This document shows positions 17,401 through 25,029 of a DNA stretch of 48,836 nt, in pieces. Position numbers and translations under genes: made by a program. Position 1 is the first letter of the stretch. Every line of letters begins with the position of its first letter. The notes under the pieces are model-generated. The model worked only from the letters and a program-made list of their open reading frames with translations, was not told the DNA's origin and searched no databases. The stretch covers positions 1-48,836 of the IMG/VR virus record IMGVR_UViG_3300044630_000439; one strand, given 5' to 3'. The stretch is from a virus.

Positions 17401-18104
17401 TACAAAGTAATCAGAATGAAATTTTTATTCCAATAAACGAGAACGCATCTTATGACTATAAGGTTGGTGCTCTCCAGGTTATGGTAAACCCATCATTTAT
17501 CGTGGGAACTGGAAACATTAAAATGTTTGAGGTTAAGCATAAGAATGGCACGCACATGTATGCAATATCAAAGAGTGATGATAAGGCTATCTTAAATGTT
17601 TATGAAGGTGAAAGTGGCAGCACTCTTGCTACAGGAATTAACTTTTATCAAAACGGTAGATATGTTAAGAATGCAGTATTGAAGAATAATGAGTGGACTT
17701 GCATTGGAATTATTCTTCCAAATGAACTAGACTTTAGCGAATACTCAGACGGTGGAATAAGATTGTTCGGAGGATTCACATTCAACAATATATCTTATTA
17801 CTTATCAGATGGTCTAGGAATTAAATCAGAACTACAGGTTAGAACGTGGCAGAATGTCTTTACTGCTGATGGAACGGTTCCAGGTGGCACAACGTGGGCA
17901 TATTGGAATGGAGAGACTTGGCAGTACGTGTATGTCACTGGTCAATCAACATCATATGTCACAACTCCAGCAGAGATCTATCAGTCTTATGTGGGAACAA
18001 ACAGCACAGTTATTGATGATGGTGGGGGAATGTTGGTCAAACAATCACAGGCAGAGATACTTACTAGCGTTTCTTGGCAAGATATATCCGCTAAACCCGC
18101 ATAA
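14475..18104 (+). CDS. Large minor tail protein with lectin-like domains
   Basis: 1209 residues. The N-terminus (SIAANQYANKVFAEHPISLW, then DDQAYYISLI) is typical of large minor tail proteins of actinobacteriophages as I recall them. A LamG/concanavalin-like segment around residues 280-420 has RYTFEMWIKIDPS, a repeated LxLVIDDQIG strand and WYRPMLLHLSIRDNNATVMI; a similar beta-sandwich pattern (GVFEVEDDIASERILISFSN) recurs near residue 560 and again around 1010-1130. No hydrolase motif was recognised. The start is the ATG seven bases after TATAAT. Sugar binding at the tail tip is likely. It lies just upstream of the head genes, an unusual place for a tail-tip protein. Confidence 0.75.
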   Translation: MSIAANQYANKVFAEHPISLWSLDDQAYYISLIDDGDRRFSNWTGSGFTTTDYTSLPSGLPESPFPSSNVYSSFTKSTTASGTVEIVSPALFSATEINPGITTFCVNFFLYQNPTFITAFRVGYRYNNALGVQQTVISSNISAPLSSSWINFNNSYSIPTSWSGSVKIFIQVDFAASSGGTDARTITMHGLSIGQSSETTCYTSLGVTPIALPAELNMSSLSGTPADQYGVLSDNGYFIIRNNLLLAHNDGLPIIYGTDNSTKIAPAGISGIPSFVFPGKGMLHENGRNKRYTFEMWIKIDPSTTKSQRILGPLDSTDGIYVKEGFLTLVIDDQIGSYPVSEWYRPMLLHLSIRDNNATVMINGEQVIDIPFARNSVTLSNLRDWWGIYSYSSTNMFEIDCLSIFPYILSSSVAKRRFVYGQGTPSVQSIDNAYRGTPTTIEFATAEYGASIIYPDIARWDAGYFNNLDATKSYLSVPNYKLPIINIGGRNLEQWYEDNLIINDLEYPDGTHPNFISFRPNLIAGQWNPDGIQYQEDCYLNFPTLNILNDQVSAVYGVFEVEDDIASERILISFSNVINGQTFDIVVNGDSIDYKINGTIIYSETAVVGVENLVGINFESLGNTFGYEVSRFFSSPASIQVYVGGNGTYGSTFEGKIYLIGFANQIDYSNISENFRANGTAIATRYQFLFEHLSSYTLIPENEYGKLFLDISVSGQWEEYFPLTYFATYVNDENGDPVYELDMLQVNLGYTTVSSSSLWSYGELKVDPASTTYATLKASAYGTSYLSLKKKNSTGSTIDISDSSMQSYVTFQSLSSGANAPLSSFAYTKNILEDGVIYADDQNTISMPERVYDTKFVFKDNMIIYPPKANDFRDYAMVVHLQISQRSILKSPLRIKSFEISAKNLNYNSATLPNNQKNYIGTKWGKKAYLLTQSVANGDDYKVNNPILIHKSSTPYLYNTKKSGIRVINESTSNTIQSNQNEIFIPINENASYDYKVGALQVMVNPSFIVGTGNIKMFEVKHKNGTHMYAISKSDDKAILNVYEGESGSTLATGINFYQNGRYVKNAVLKNNEWTCIGIILPNELDFSEYSDGGIRLFGGFTFNNISYYLSDGLGIKSELQVRTWQNVFTADGTVPGGTTWAYWNGETWQYVYVTGQSTSYVTTPAEIYQSYVGTNSTVIDDGGGMLVKQSQAEILTSVSWQDISAKPA

Positions 18105-18106
18105 TC

Positions 18107-18115
18107 TGGTACAAT
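18107..18115 (+). promoter_or_regulatory. Extended -10 promoter, leaderless type
   Basis: TGG-TACAAT, seven bases before the ATG at 18123. No Shine-Dalgarno sequence. A GTG at 18117 in the same frame lies upstream of the expected transcript start. Confidence 0.55.
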
Positions 18116-18122
18116 TGTGGTT

Positions 18123-18515
18123 ATGAGTAATAAGAAAAAGCCAACTATTGGTAAGACAAAGATCACCGTTATCGACAAGGCAGAAGGCCAAAGGGCCATG
18201 TTTGGTTATGCCTGGGGTTTATACTTCTGGCAATTACCAGATGGACACTTGTTTAAGGATGACGAGGGTAGGCCATTAAACATTCCTTCAGTTGAGGGTG
18301 ATATTAGTCAGATGGCTAAACTCCGTGATGCTGCTGCTGCAAATGGTCAGCCAGAAGGCAATCCATGGTTTTATGCTGGTATCGGTCGTGCGACAGACGA
18401 TGAATATGAGGAGCAGGTTCAGCGCATGGAGCAGGGTCTTATTCCAACAATGAACGACTTTGGTGCGGTTGCCGCAGCGAAGAAGACCTCTCAACTTTAT
18501 GGAGGAGCAGAATAA
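18123..18515 (+). CDS. Conserved protein preceding the portal (unknown function)
   Basis: 130 residues: a Lys-rich N-terminus (MSNKKKPTIGKTKITVIDKA), then an aromatic region (FGYAWGLYFWQLPDGHLFKD), a polar middle and a helical C-terminus with Ala and Gln. The stop overlaps the portal start by one base (TAATG), so the two are probably translated together. I do not recognise the family with certainty; position suggests a role in head assembly or packaging. It is too short and lacks motifs for a large terminase. The start is set by the TACAAT promoter. Confidence 0.6.
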   Translation: MSNKKKPTIGKTKITVIDKAEGQRAMFGYAWGLYFWQLPDGHLFKDDEGRPLNIPSVEGDISQMAKLRDAAAANGQPEGNPWFYAGIGRATDDEYEEQVQRMEQGLIPTMNDFGAVAAAKKTSQLYGGAE

Positions 18516-20188
18516 TGACACAAGAATTCTTAATTGATGCAAAGATGGCAGAGCAAATTATTGAAAACGAATTTGCCAATGCAGATCCATTCAACAAGAG
18601 TTGGGAGGATCTATCAGGATTGCGTGGCATTAATAAGAACTTTAAGCGTCGTCAGGCTCGTGTAGAGAAGGCTGTACCACCACAGGGAATGGCAGTATCT
18701 AGCACAGGTGCAAACAACCTTGTTGTTAATCAGGTTCCAAGAGATCCAGATGGTCAGATTTCTCGCAGATACCTCAGTGATTCAAGATCTATTGGTCAGA
18801 ATACAGATCATACAGTAGGATCAAAGAAGATTAATCCAGGTCAGGTATACCGTAACGGATATGGAATCTTTGATCTTATTACTCCACCATACAACCTTTA
18901 CGAACTTTCAGCATATTACGATACTTCTTTTGCCAACCATGCGGCGGTAGATGCCAAGGTTTCCAATACAGTTGGTGTTGGATACAAGTTTGATATGACT
19001 ACAGCAACTCTTATTAAGTTAGAGACTATGGAAGCCGAAAAAGCAAAGAAGGCCAAGAAGAAGGTTGAGCAGTTAAAGATCCAACTTGGCGAATGGCTAG
19101 AAAGTCTTAATGATGATGATAGTCTAACAAAGACTCTTGAGAAGGTTGTCACTGATATGCAGGCAACTGGAAACGGATACATCGAGGTTGGTCGTACCGT
19201 TGCTGGTGACATTGGTTACATTGGTCATATTCCATCAACAACAATGCGTGTTCGCAGACTTCATGATGGATACATTCAGATCATTGCAGGAACAATCGTA
19301 TACTTTAGAAATTTTGGTGCTACTAATCCAAACCCAGTTACAGAAGATCCTCGTCCAAACGAGGTAATTCATCTTAAGGAATATTCACCACTCAATACAT
19401 TCTATGGAGTTCCAGACATTATTGCCGCAATGACTTCCCTACAGGGCGATCTAATGGCTGCACGCTATAACATTGATTACTTTGAGAACAAGGCTGTTCC
19501 ACGCTACATTATTACTGTCAAGGGTGCAAAGTTAACACCAGAGGCAGAGGATAAGTTGTTCCGTTTCTTCCAGACAGGACTCAAGGGTCAGTCACATCGT
19601 ACCCTGTACATTCCACTTCCTGGAGATTCAGAAGGCAGCAAGATTGAGTTTGAAATGCATCCTGTAGAGAATGGCGTACAGGAAGCATCCTTCTCTCAGT
19701 ATCGCAAGCAGAATCGTGATGACATTCTTATGGCACATCAGGTTCCCCTCTCTAAGTTGGGAGGCATTGATTCAAGTTCTATCGCTGCTGCTATGACACA
19801 AGATCGTACATTCCGTGATCAGGTAGCCAAGCCACTACAAGAGTATGTAGAGAAGGCGATTAATAAGATTATTAAGGAAAAGACTGACATAATTAAGTTG
19901 TCATTCAATCAGGTTAGCCTTATTGATGAAATTGCTCAGTCACAGATTCATGAGCGTTATGTTAAGAATCAGATCATGGTTCCAAACGAGGTAAGAGAAG
20001 ACATTGGTTTACCACAAAGAGATGGTGGAGATAAGCCACTAGAACTCAACCCTCGTCAGGCAGCAGATGCCAAGGGAAACATGGATGGAAACAAGACAAG
20101 AGACGCTGAAAGAACTAATGCACAGTCTGATGGACCAGCCGCAGTAAGCGGAAGAAATCCAAAAGGCGAAGGTCCAAAGACTTCATAA
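18515..20188 (+). CDS. Phage portal protein
   Basis: 557 residues, the usual size for HK97/PBSX-type portals. The conserved core includes an N-terminal LITPPYNLYELSAYYD and a DxK segment, a central clip and stem region with NEVIHLKEYSPL...YGVPDIIAA, DLMAARYNIDYFENKAVPRY, the helical crown QYRKQNRDDILMAHQVPLSKL, and C-terminal KPLQEYVEKAINKII. The extreme C-terminus is polar and probably disordered. Twelve copies form the DNA entry ring at the capsid vertex. It is followed by the protease, capsid and connector genes in the standard order, but no terminase gene precedes it. Confidence 0.92.
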   Translation: MTQEFLIDAKMAEQIIENEFANADPFNKSWEDLSGLRGINKNFKRRQARVEKAVPPQGMAVSSTGANNLVVNQVPRDPDGQISRRYLSDSRSIGQNTDHTVGSKKINPGQVYRNGYGIFDLITPPYNLYELSAYYDTSFANHAAVDAKVSNTVGVGYKFDMTTATLIKLETMEAEKAKKAKKKVEQLKIQLGEWLESLNDDDSLTKTLEKVVTDMQATGNGYIEVGRTVAGDIGYIGHIPSTTMRVRRLHDGYIQIIAGTIVYFRNFGATNPNPVTEDPRPNEVIHLKEYSPLNTFYGVPDIIAAMTSLQGDLMAARYNIDYFENKAVPRYIITVKGAKLTPEAEDKLFRFFQTGLKGQSHRTLYIPLPGDSEGSKIEFEMHPVENGVQEASFSQYRKQNRDDILMAHQVPLSKLGGIDSSSIAAAMTQDRTFRDQVAKPLQEYVEKAINKIIKEKTDIIKLSFNQVSLIDEIAQSQIHERYVKNQIMVPNEVREDIGLPQRDGGDKPLELNPRQAADAKGNMDGNKTRDAERTNAQSDGPAAVSGRNPKGEGPKTS

Positions 20189-20208
20189 CAATTAAATAAA
20201 AATTAATG

Positions 20209-20214
20209 TATAAT
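20209..20214 (+). promoter_or_regulatory. -10 promoter, near-leaderless type
   Basis: TATAAT ten bases before the ATG at 20225; the expected leader is three to four bases. An in-frame ATG at 20213 overlaps the hexamer and cannot start translation from this promoter. Confidence 0.5.
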
Positions 20215-20224
20215 GGGAATAACT

Positions 20225-21781
20225 ATGGATATTAATAAAGCGCATTGGTCAACAGAGAAGGACCACATCCGTCTTTCTATGCCAATCAATAAGGTAGATA
20301 AGGAGCGCAGAATCGTCACAGGTTTTGCTACTCTTGATAATCTTGATCGCCAGGGTGACGTTGTACCCAAGGAGGCGAGCCTCAAGGCTTTTGAGTCATT
20401 CCGTGGAAACATCCGTGAGATGCATCAGCCAGTCGCTGTTGGCAAGGTAGTTTCTTTTAAGGAAGATACCTATTTTGATCCAGAGTCAAAGAAGTTTTAT
20501 AACGGAATCGTTGTATCTGCATATGTAAGCAAGGGCGCACAGGATACCTGGGAGAAGGTTCTAGACGGAACTCTCACAGGATTTTCTATTGGTGGCGAGA
20601 TTCATGATGCAGAAAAGGTATACGATGAGGATCTTGATAAGACCTATCAGGTTATCAAGGATTATTCACTCAGCGAACTTTCCCTTGTAGACAATCCAGC
20701 AAATCAGTTTGCTAACGTCTTTAGCATTGAGAAGGGTGTCGCTACAGGATACCTTTCCAAGACTTCAACAGAGAATGTCTATTGGTGCAGAAAGTGTGAC
20801 ATTGTTAAGATTTCAGAAGATTCAGCCTGCTCATGCCCACAGTGTGACAAGTCCATGACAAGTATTGGATTCGTTGAAAGCAATGATGCTGAAAAGGCTT
20901 CTGTAGTTAAGTCACTTGTTTCTGAGATTAAGGAAAATGAAGTACAGAAGGGTATTGTAGAGAATACATTTGTTAAGTTTGACGGAGGATACGGCAAGGT
21001 ATCTCAGGTAATTCTTAAGGGTGGAGCAAGACTTTCCACAGAAGAAATCGTTCATAATGCTAAGACAGATGATCCAATAACCATCATTAAGGTATATTCA
21101 CAAAAAGACGGTACAATAGTACCCACGAATCGTCGCGTTATAAAAAATATTTCTTCATTAGAAAAGGTTAATGCGATTAGTAAATCAGAGGTAAAGGAGG
21201 TAAGCAAGATGGACTCAGACATTGTTGTTGTAGATGAGATTGAGAAGGGCATGGACTTTGATGGTTCAGGCGATGACCAGATCAATCCAGAGCCAACCGC
21301 ACTCCCAGTTGAAGAAGTAACAGTTGAAGCAGCAGAGGAAACCGCAAAGGCTGATATGCCAGAGGTAGAGAAGGCTATTGAAGTTGAAGTTACTGAAGAT
21401 GAAGAGAGCGAAGAAGGCGAAGAAGATGAAGATGAGGCTATGAAGGCAGAAGAGCCAGAGGTTACCAAGGCTGACGACTCAGAGGAAGTCGCTAAGTCAA
21501 TTGGTGATATTAGCGCAACATTAACATCTGCTTTAACCACTCTTGCTGAAACAGTAAAGGCTCTTGATGCCAAGATTGAAGGCATTAACAAGTCAGTTGC
21601 TGGACTAAGTAACGAGGTAAATGAAGTAAAGGATAGTTTTGGTAAGCGTGTCGATGCTGTAGAGAAGGACACCGCTTTCCGTAAGTCTGCTGATCTTGGC
21701 GAGATCTTGCAGGAAGAACCAGTACAAATCATGGAGAAATCCATGTGGGGCGGTCGTTTCCTCACAAATGCCGACCTATAA
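20225..21781 (+). CDS. Prohead protease (XkdF-like) fused to acidic scaffold
   Basis: 518 residues from ATG 20225. Residues 15-165 are an XkdF/S78-type maturation protease: ERRIVTGFATLDNLDRQGDV, a likely catalytic His at 67 (REMHQPVAVGKV) and Ser at 121 (TGFSIGGEI), then LSELSLVDNPAN. A zinc-ribbon-like segment follows (C188-x2-C191, C204-x2-C207), then a beta-rich segment near 245-320. The C-terminal 190 residues are very acidic (EEGEEDEDE) with a predicted coiled coil (LDAKIEGINKSVAGLSNEV), typical of a scaffold. In this class the protease cleaves scaffold and capsid subunits during head maturation. A strong internal start at 21209 could make the scaffold alone. Confidence 0.85.
   Translation: MDINKAHWSTEKDHIRLSMPINKVDKERRIVTGFATLDNLDRQGDVVPKEASLKAFESFRGNIREMHQPVAVGKVVSFKEDTYFDPESKKFYNGIVVSAYVSKGAQDTWEKVLDGTLTGFSIGGEIHDAEKVYDEDLDKTYQVIKDYSLSELSLVDNPANQFANVFSIEKGVATGYLSKTSTENVYWCRKCDIVKISEDSACSCPQCDKSMTSIGFVESNDAEKASVVKSLVSEIKENEVQKGIVENTFVKFDGGYGKVSQVILKGGARLSTEEIVHNAKTDDPITIIKVYSQKDGTIVPTNRRVIKNISSLEKVNAISKSEVKEVSKMDSDIVVVDEIEKGMDFDGSGDDQINPEPTALPVEEVTVEAAEETAKADMPEVEKAIEVEVTEDEESEEGEEDEDEAMKAEEPEVTKADDSEEVAKSIGDISATLTSALTTLAETVKALDAKIEGINKSVAGLSNEVNEVKDSFGKRVDAVEKDTAFRKSADLGEILQEEPVQIMEKSMWGGRFLTNADL
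21209..21781 (+). CDS. Nested in-frame scaffold protein (putative)
   Basis: Inside the protease-scaffold gene, AAAGGAGG at 21193-21200 is followed eight bases later by an in-frame ATG (residue 329 of the long protein). This would give a 190-residue protein equal to the acidic and coiled-coil part, ending in GGRFLTNADL. Lambda produces its Nu3 scaffold from the same kind of internal start within the protease gene C. The signal is stronger than that of the full-length gene, which is near-leaderless, so scaffold would be made in excess over protease. This is inferred from sequence only. Confidence 0.6.
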   Translation: MDSDIVVVDEIEKGMDFDGSGDDQINPEPTALPVEEVTVEAAEETAKADMPEVEKAIEVEVTEDEESEEGEEDEDEAMKAEEPEVTKADDSEEVAKSIGDISATLTSALTTLAETVKALDAKIEGINKSVAGLSNEVNEVKDSFGKRVDAVEKDTAFRKSADLGEILQEEPVQIMEKSMWGGRFLTNADL

Positions 21782-21819
21782 CAAAAAACAAAGAAAGAAA
21801 TTTATGGAGGTGAAAGTCA

Positions 21820-22983
21820 ATGGCAGAAGAAATTAATCTAGATACAACTCTAGAGAAGAACCAGCCAGGTACAACAGGTACAGGGCATGTTGGTGGAACT
21901 CAGCCAGGTCTATACCAGGGCCAGGGTGCAGTTGCTAACCTTGGAATCGGTGGCACAACCGCAGCAAGCGGTGCTGACACTTGGGGTTCAGCAGGCAACA
22001 TCCCAGCGGCTAACTTTGGTTCAACATCAGGCCCAAACGCAGTTAACCCAACTGGAACCCCTGGTGGTATTCTAAATCCCGAGCAGGCTCGTCGTTTTAT
22101 CGACTATGTTTGGGACGCAACAGTTCTCGCCCAGGATGGTCGTAGAGTTACAATGCGTGCAAACACGATTGAACTTGAGAAGGTCAACGTTGGAGAGCGT
22201 GTTATTCGCGCTGCTTCACAGGCTCTTGGTGAGTACACAAACGCTGGTGCAACATTCACAAAGGTTGAACTTACAACTAAGAAGATCCGTTTGGATTGGG
22301 AAGTTTCAACTGAAGCCCTTGAGGACAACATCGAAGGTGCAGCACTAGAGGATCACTTGGTCCGTCTAATGACAAATGCTTTCGGTAACGATCTTGAGGA
22401 TCTTGCTATTAACGGTAATGGTGGAGTTGATCCATTCCTAGGAATCATGACTGGTTTCGTAAAGCAGGTTGCTACAACTGGCGATGCACACGAGGCTGTA
22501 GTTTCTACAACCTCAGGTTGGACCCCAGAGGTCATGCAGGAGATCATCTATGCTCTCCCACGCAAGTACCGTGCAATCAAGTCTGGTCTAAAGTTCTACG
22601 CTGGCACAGATGTTTTCGCAAACATCGTCAAGCACAACGGAACACTTGCTGACGCAATTGCTTCAGCACTTGATCCAAGAGTTGCTGGCACACCAAATCG
22701 TCGTGAGGATTACCTTGGTGGTAATGGTCAGACATTCGGTGGCGCTCGCACAACTCGTGTTCTTGGTGTAGATGTTCAGGAAGTTCCTTACTACCCTGCG
22801 GATTATGTAGATCTTACATTCCCACAGAACCGTGTATGGGGTTTCCAGCGTGACATTACAGTCAACCGTGAGTACAAGCCAAAGAAGGACACAATTGAGT
22901 ACACAGTATTCGTCCGTTTCGGCCTTACTTGGGAAGAACTCGATGCAGTCGCATTCGCAAACCCAACCAACTCAGTTTCATAA
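21820..22983 (+). CDS. Major capsid protein (HK97 fold)
   Basis: 387 residues. The first 80 or so residues are Gly, Thr and Ala-rich; the core begins around ILNPEQARRFIDYVWDATVL and includes the E-loop and A-domain pattern of HK97-type subunits: NVGERVIRAASQALGEY, a KIRLDWEVSTEALEDNIEG motif typical of capsid families, LEDLAINGNG, and the C-terminal VWGFQRDITVNREY...TVFVRFGLTW. GGAGGTG ten bases before the ATG is a very strong Shine-Dalgarno sequence, and codons are more G/C-ended than in neighbouring genes, as expected for the most abundant virion protein. A strong terminator follows. Confidence 0.92.
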   Translation: MAEEINLDTTLEKNQPGTTGTGHVGGTQPGLYQGQGAVANLGIGGTTAASGADTWGSAGNIPAANFGSTSGPNAVNPTGTPGGILNPEQARRFIDYVWDATVLAQDGRRVTMRANTIELEKVNVGERVIRAASQALGEYTNAGATFTKVELTTKKIRLDWEVSTEALEDNIEGAALEDHLVRLMTNAFGNDLEDLAINGNGGVDPFLGIMTGFVKQVATTGDAHEAVVSTTSGWTPEVMQEIIYALPRKYRAIKSGLKFYAGTDVFANIVKHNGTLADAIASALDPRVAGTPNRREDYLGGNGQTFGGARTTRVLGVDVQEVPYYPADYVDLTFPQNRVWGFQRDITVNREYKPKKDTIEYTVFVRFGLTWEELDAVAFANPTNSVS

Positions 22984-23005
22984 TTGTAACTAAGTTGTTG
23001 TTTGA

Positions 23006-23033
23006 GGGGGGTAGCCTTATGGTTGCCCCCCTT
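23006..23033 (+). terminator. Terminator after the major capsid gene
   Basis: Stem GGGGGGTAGCC (23006-23016), loop TTAT, GGTTGCCCCCC (23021-23031) with two G-T pairs, then TT. It resembles the terminator after nrdJ. The T-tract is short. Confidence 0.7.
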
Positions 23034-23043
23034 AAGCATATTC

Positions 23044-23052
23044 TGATATAAT
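23044..23052 (+). promoter_or_regulatory. Extended -10 promoter with SD-containing leader
   Basis: TGA-TATAAT just after the capsid terminator, 24 bases before the ATG at 23077. GAAAGG near 23064-23069 acts as Shine-Dalgarno sequence. Confidence 0.55.
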
Positions 23053-23076
23053 TGCAATAAGAAGAAAGGTATCTAT

Positions 23077-23523
23077 ATGTCCGAAACAGTTGAAATTCCA
23101 AAGCCAGCCAGAAAGCCAAGGGCTACATCTAAGGTTGCTAAGACAGCACCAGAGGCAGTCGTTTCTGTGGGTATTGAAGAGGTTTCTGCACCAGCAGAAG
23201 ATAATAACGTTATCAACCCAAATCCAGTTCAGAAGACAAAGAGAACTCCAAGATCAAATAATCGTTCAGACGAAAATGGCGTTATTGGTTCAGCAGCAGC
23301 AGACATTGCTTTAATCAAGGATGATCAGCCATCAGCCGCCCCAGCCGCTGCTACAGAAGACGGTAAGGTTGCGCTTTGGTCACAGAAGAATGTGAGATGG
23401 GATGGATTAACAGTTTCAAAGGGGTACAATATTGTAACTAAGGAGGCTGCCGATAAGTGGCTCACGCTTGATGGTATTCGTATTGCGACACCAGAAGAGA
23501 TTGTTACTTATTACGGCAAATAA
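23077..23523 (+). CDS. Small head-associated protein (unknown function)
   Basis: 148 residues. The first 95 residues are low-complexity: Pro, Ala, Lys and Arg-rich (PKPARKPRATSKVAKTA), Asn-rich and probably disordered. The last 50 form a compact domain (VALWSQKNVRWDGLTVSKG, then DKWLTLDGIRIATPEEIVTYY). A similar small gene often lies between capsid and adaptor genes in actinobacteriophages, but I cannot give a function. A basic disordered tail plus a folded domain would fit a capsid-bound or DNA-contacting protein; that is speculation. Confidence 0.6.
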   Translation: MSETVEIPKPARKPRATSKVAKTAPEAVVSVGIEEVSAPAEDNNVINPNPVQKTKRTPRSNNRSDENGVIGSAAADIALIKDDQPSAAPAAATEDGKVALWSQKNVRWDGLTVSKGYNIVTKEAADKWLTLDGIRIATPEEIVTYYGK

Positions 23524-23526
23524 TAT

Positions 23527-24540
23527 ATGGAAATTACCAGGCTACAGCCATTCCCACTAGTCTTTTCTCAATCAGGGTTTAGCGCAAACACGAACTATGT
23601 TCTTGCAATTCTTGACGACCATGCATCAGATCTTGCAGAGGTCTTTGCAACATCTAATTCTAGTGGGGTAATAACGGTAAATCTACCAGATTACTTTGCA
23701 AGATATGATGATGAATATCGTGGAGAGATCTACCTAAAGACTGGAGTTAATTCAGATGGCACAGCCATTCGTGGGGATCTAGTTTGGATTGACACCATTA
23801 CTATTATGCGTCCTTATGTAGACCCAGATATTCTTGCAGATACCCCAGAAGATACCGCTGACGCAATTATGTATGAGGCAGTTGCGCGAGCAATCATCAA
23901 CTCAATTACAGGTGGCTTTATGTATAAGCGTGAAGTAGTTGAGACAACTGGACTTGGTGCTGACTATCTAGCCCTTCCATTTAGACTAAATAAGATCGTT
24001 CAGGTATATGAGAACGGTGTTCTTGTTTATGACGCAGAGCCAGTAGATTCAGACTGGACAAATGTTAGAGAATATTACATCTCTCCAGACAAGGCTGCTA
24101 TTACAGTATCAATGCCAAGCGTCGGGGGTATAAATCGTCATCAGTCAAAGCCAGTAGGGACTCCAAAGGGATCATCAGACTCCTTTACTCTATATAATAC
24201 AAATGATTCACCAAACTTCTCTGACTCTATCTACGACACAAAGACTTATGTAGATATGGCTGCAAGCGCATCAATGTTCCCCAATGGATGGGACTATACT
24301 GTAGTCGTAGAGGCTGGTTGGCCCATTATTCCACAGGACATAAAGCAAGCAACCATGCTCATTGTTAATGACCTTAAGTGCAATAACATTCCTTATATTA
24401 ATTCTTATATCAAGGATTACAAGAGCGACCAGTTCACATTATCATTCGATCCAGGAGTATTTACAGATACTGGCAACCGTATTGCAGACAAGATTCTCTC
24501 TGCATATGTACGTCCAATCTACAGGCTTGGAGTGCTTTAA
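23527..24540 (+). CDS. Head-tail adaptor protein
   Basis: 337 residues. The N-terminal 110 residues are a beta domain unlike classical small adaptors; the rest has the helical connector pattern (DTADAIMYEAVARAIINSIT early, IPQDIKQATMLIVNDLKC late, then a C-terminal RIADKILSAYVRPIYR) of HK97 gp6-like proteins that bind below the portal ring. It follows the capsid module and is directly followed by stopper, neck and terminator genes, the usual connector order. The start is three bases after the upstream stop, with no clear Shine-Dalgarno sequence, so it depends on coupling. At 337 residues it is about three times longer than HK97 gp6. Confidence 0.7.
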   Translation: MEITRLQPFPLVFSQSGFSANTNYVLAILDDHASDLAEVFATSNSSGVITVNLPDYFARYDDEYRGEIYLKTGVNSDGTAIRGDLVWIDTITIMRPYVDPDILADTPEDTADAIMYEAVARAIINSITGGFMYKREVVETTGLGADYLALPFRLNKIVQVYENGVLVYDAEPVDSDWTNVREYYISPDKAAITVSMPSVGGINRHQSKPVGTPKGSSDSFTLYNTNDSPNFSDSIYDTKTYVDMAASASMFPNGWDYTVVVEAGWPIIPQDIKQATMLIVNDLKCNNIPYINSYIKDYKSDQFTLSFDPGVFTDTGNRIADKILSAYVRPIYRLGVL

Positions 24541-25029
24541 TTGGCTGGTCTTTTTGGAACTAATGTCTGCAACAGCCTTTTCTTTCAAATGCAATGCGAT
24601 ATTTATTATGCCACAGAGACTCAGGATAATTACGGAAAGATAGACAAGAGATGGGCTTTCGATATGATTGAGCCATGCTCCTTCTACACCCTTGGAGATA
24701 AGAGTAACAACGATAACTTTAGTTTTGATGATGAGAAGTTTTTCAAGTTAGAGACAATGCTTTACGGTAGATTTCCTACCGATCCTCGTCAAGACTCAAT
24801 GGGGCAGTATCATCCATTGTCACACATCCTTGTATCAAATATTCGCGGCACAGGATGTAATGAGGAAACATTCTTTATCGAAACCAATGGGGATTACGTA
24901 GGAAAGCCAACGGTTTTTGAAATCAAGACCTGTCAACCATTTGTTGGTCCATTCAACACCATTGAATATTGGAAGATTCAATTAGAGCGCTCTGATACAC
25001 AGGAGTTGAACAACAATGCTATCTGTTAA
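24541..25029 (+). CDS. Head-tail stopper-like protein
   Basis: 162 residues from TTG 24541, which follows the upstream stop without a gap; no better start exists before the conserved region. The N-terminal CDIYYATETQDNYGKIDKRW segment and EPCSFYTLG fit the beta-barrel of stopper proteins that close the connector below the adaptor (SPP1 gp16-like). A loop with several acidic residues follows, then a C-terminal EYWKIQLERSD strand. The next gene overlaps it by 14 bases. The family is inferred mainly from order and short motifs. Confidence 0.55.
   Translation: MAGLFGTNVCNSLFFQMQCDIYYATETQDNYGKIDKRWAFDMIEPCSFYTLGDKSNNDNFSFDDEKFFKLETMLYGRFPTDPRQDSMGQYHPLSHILVSNIRGTGCNEETFFIETNGDYVGKPTVFEIKTCQPFVGPFNTIEYWKIQLERSDTQELNNNAIC

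Noticed and set aside
20213-20224. Earlier in-frame ATG for the protease-scaffold gene
   Set aside because: It overlaps the TATAAT hexamer and cannot be in the transcript from that promoter.
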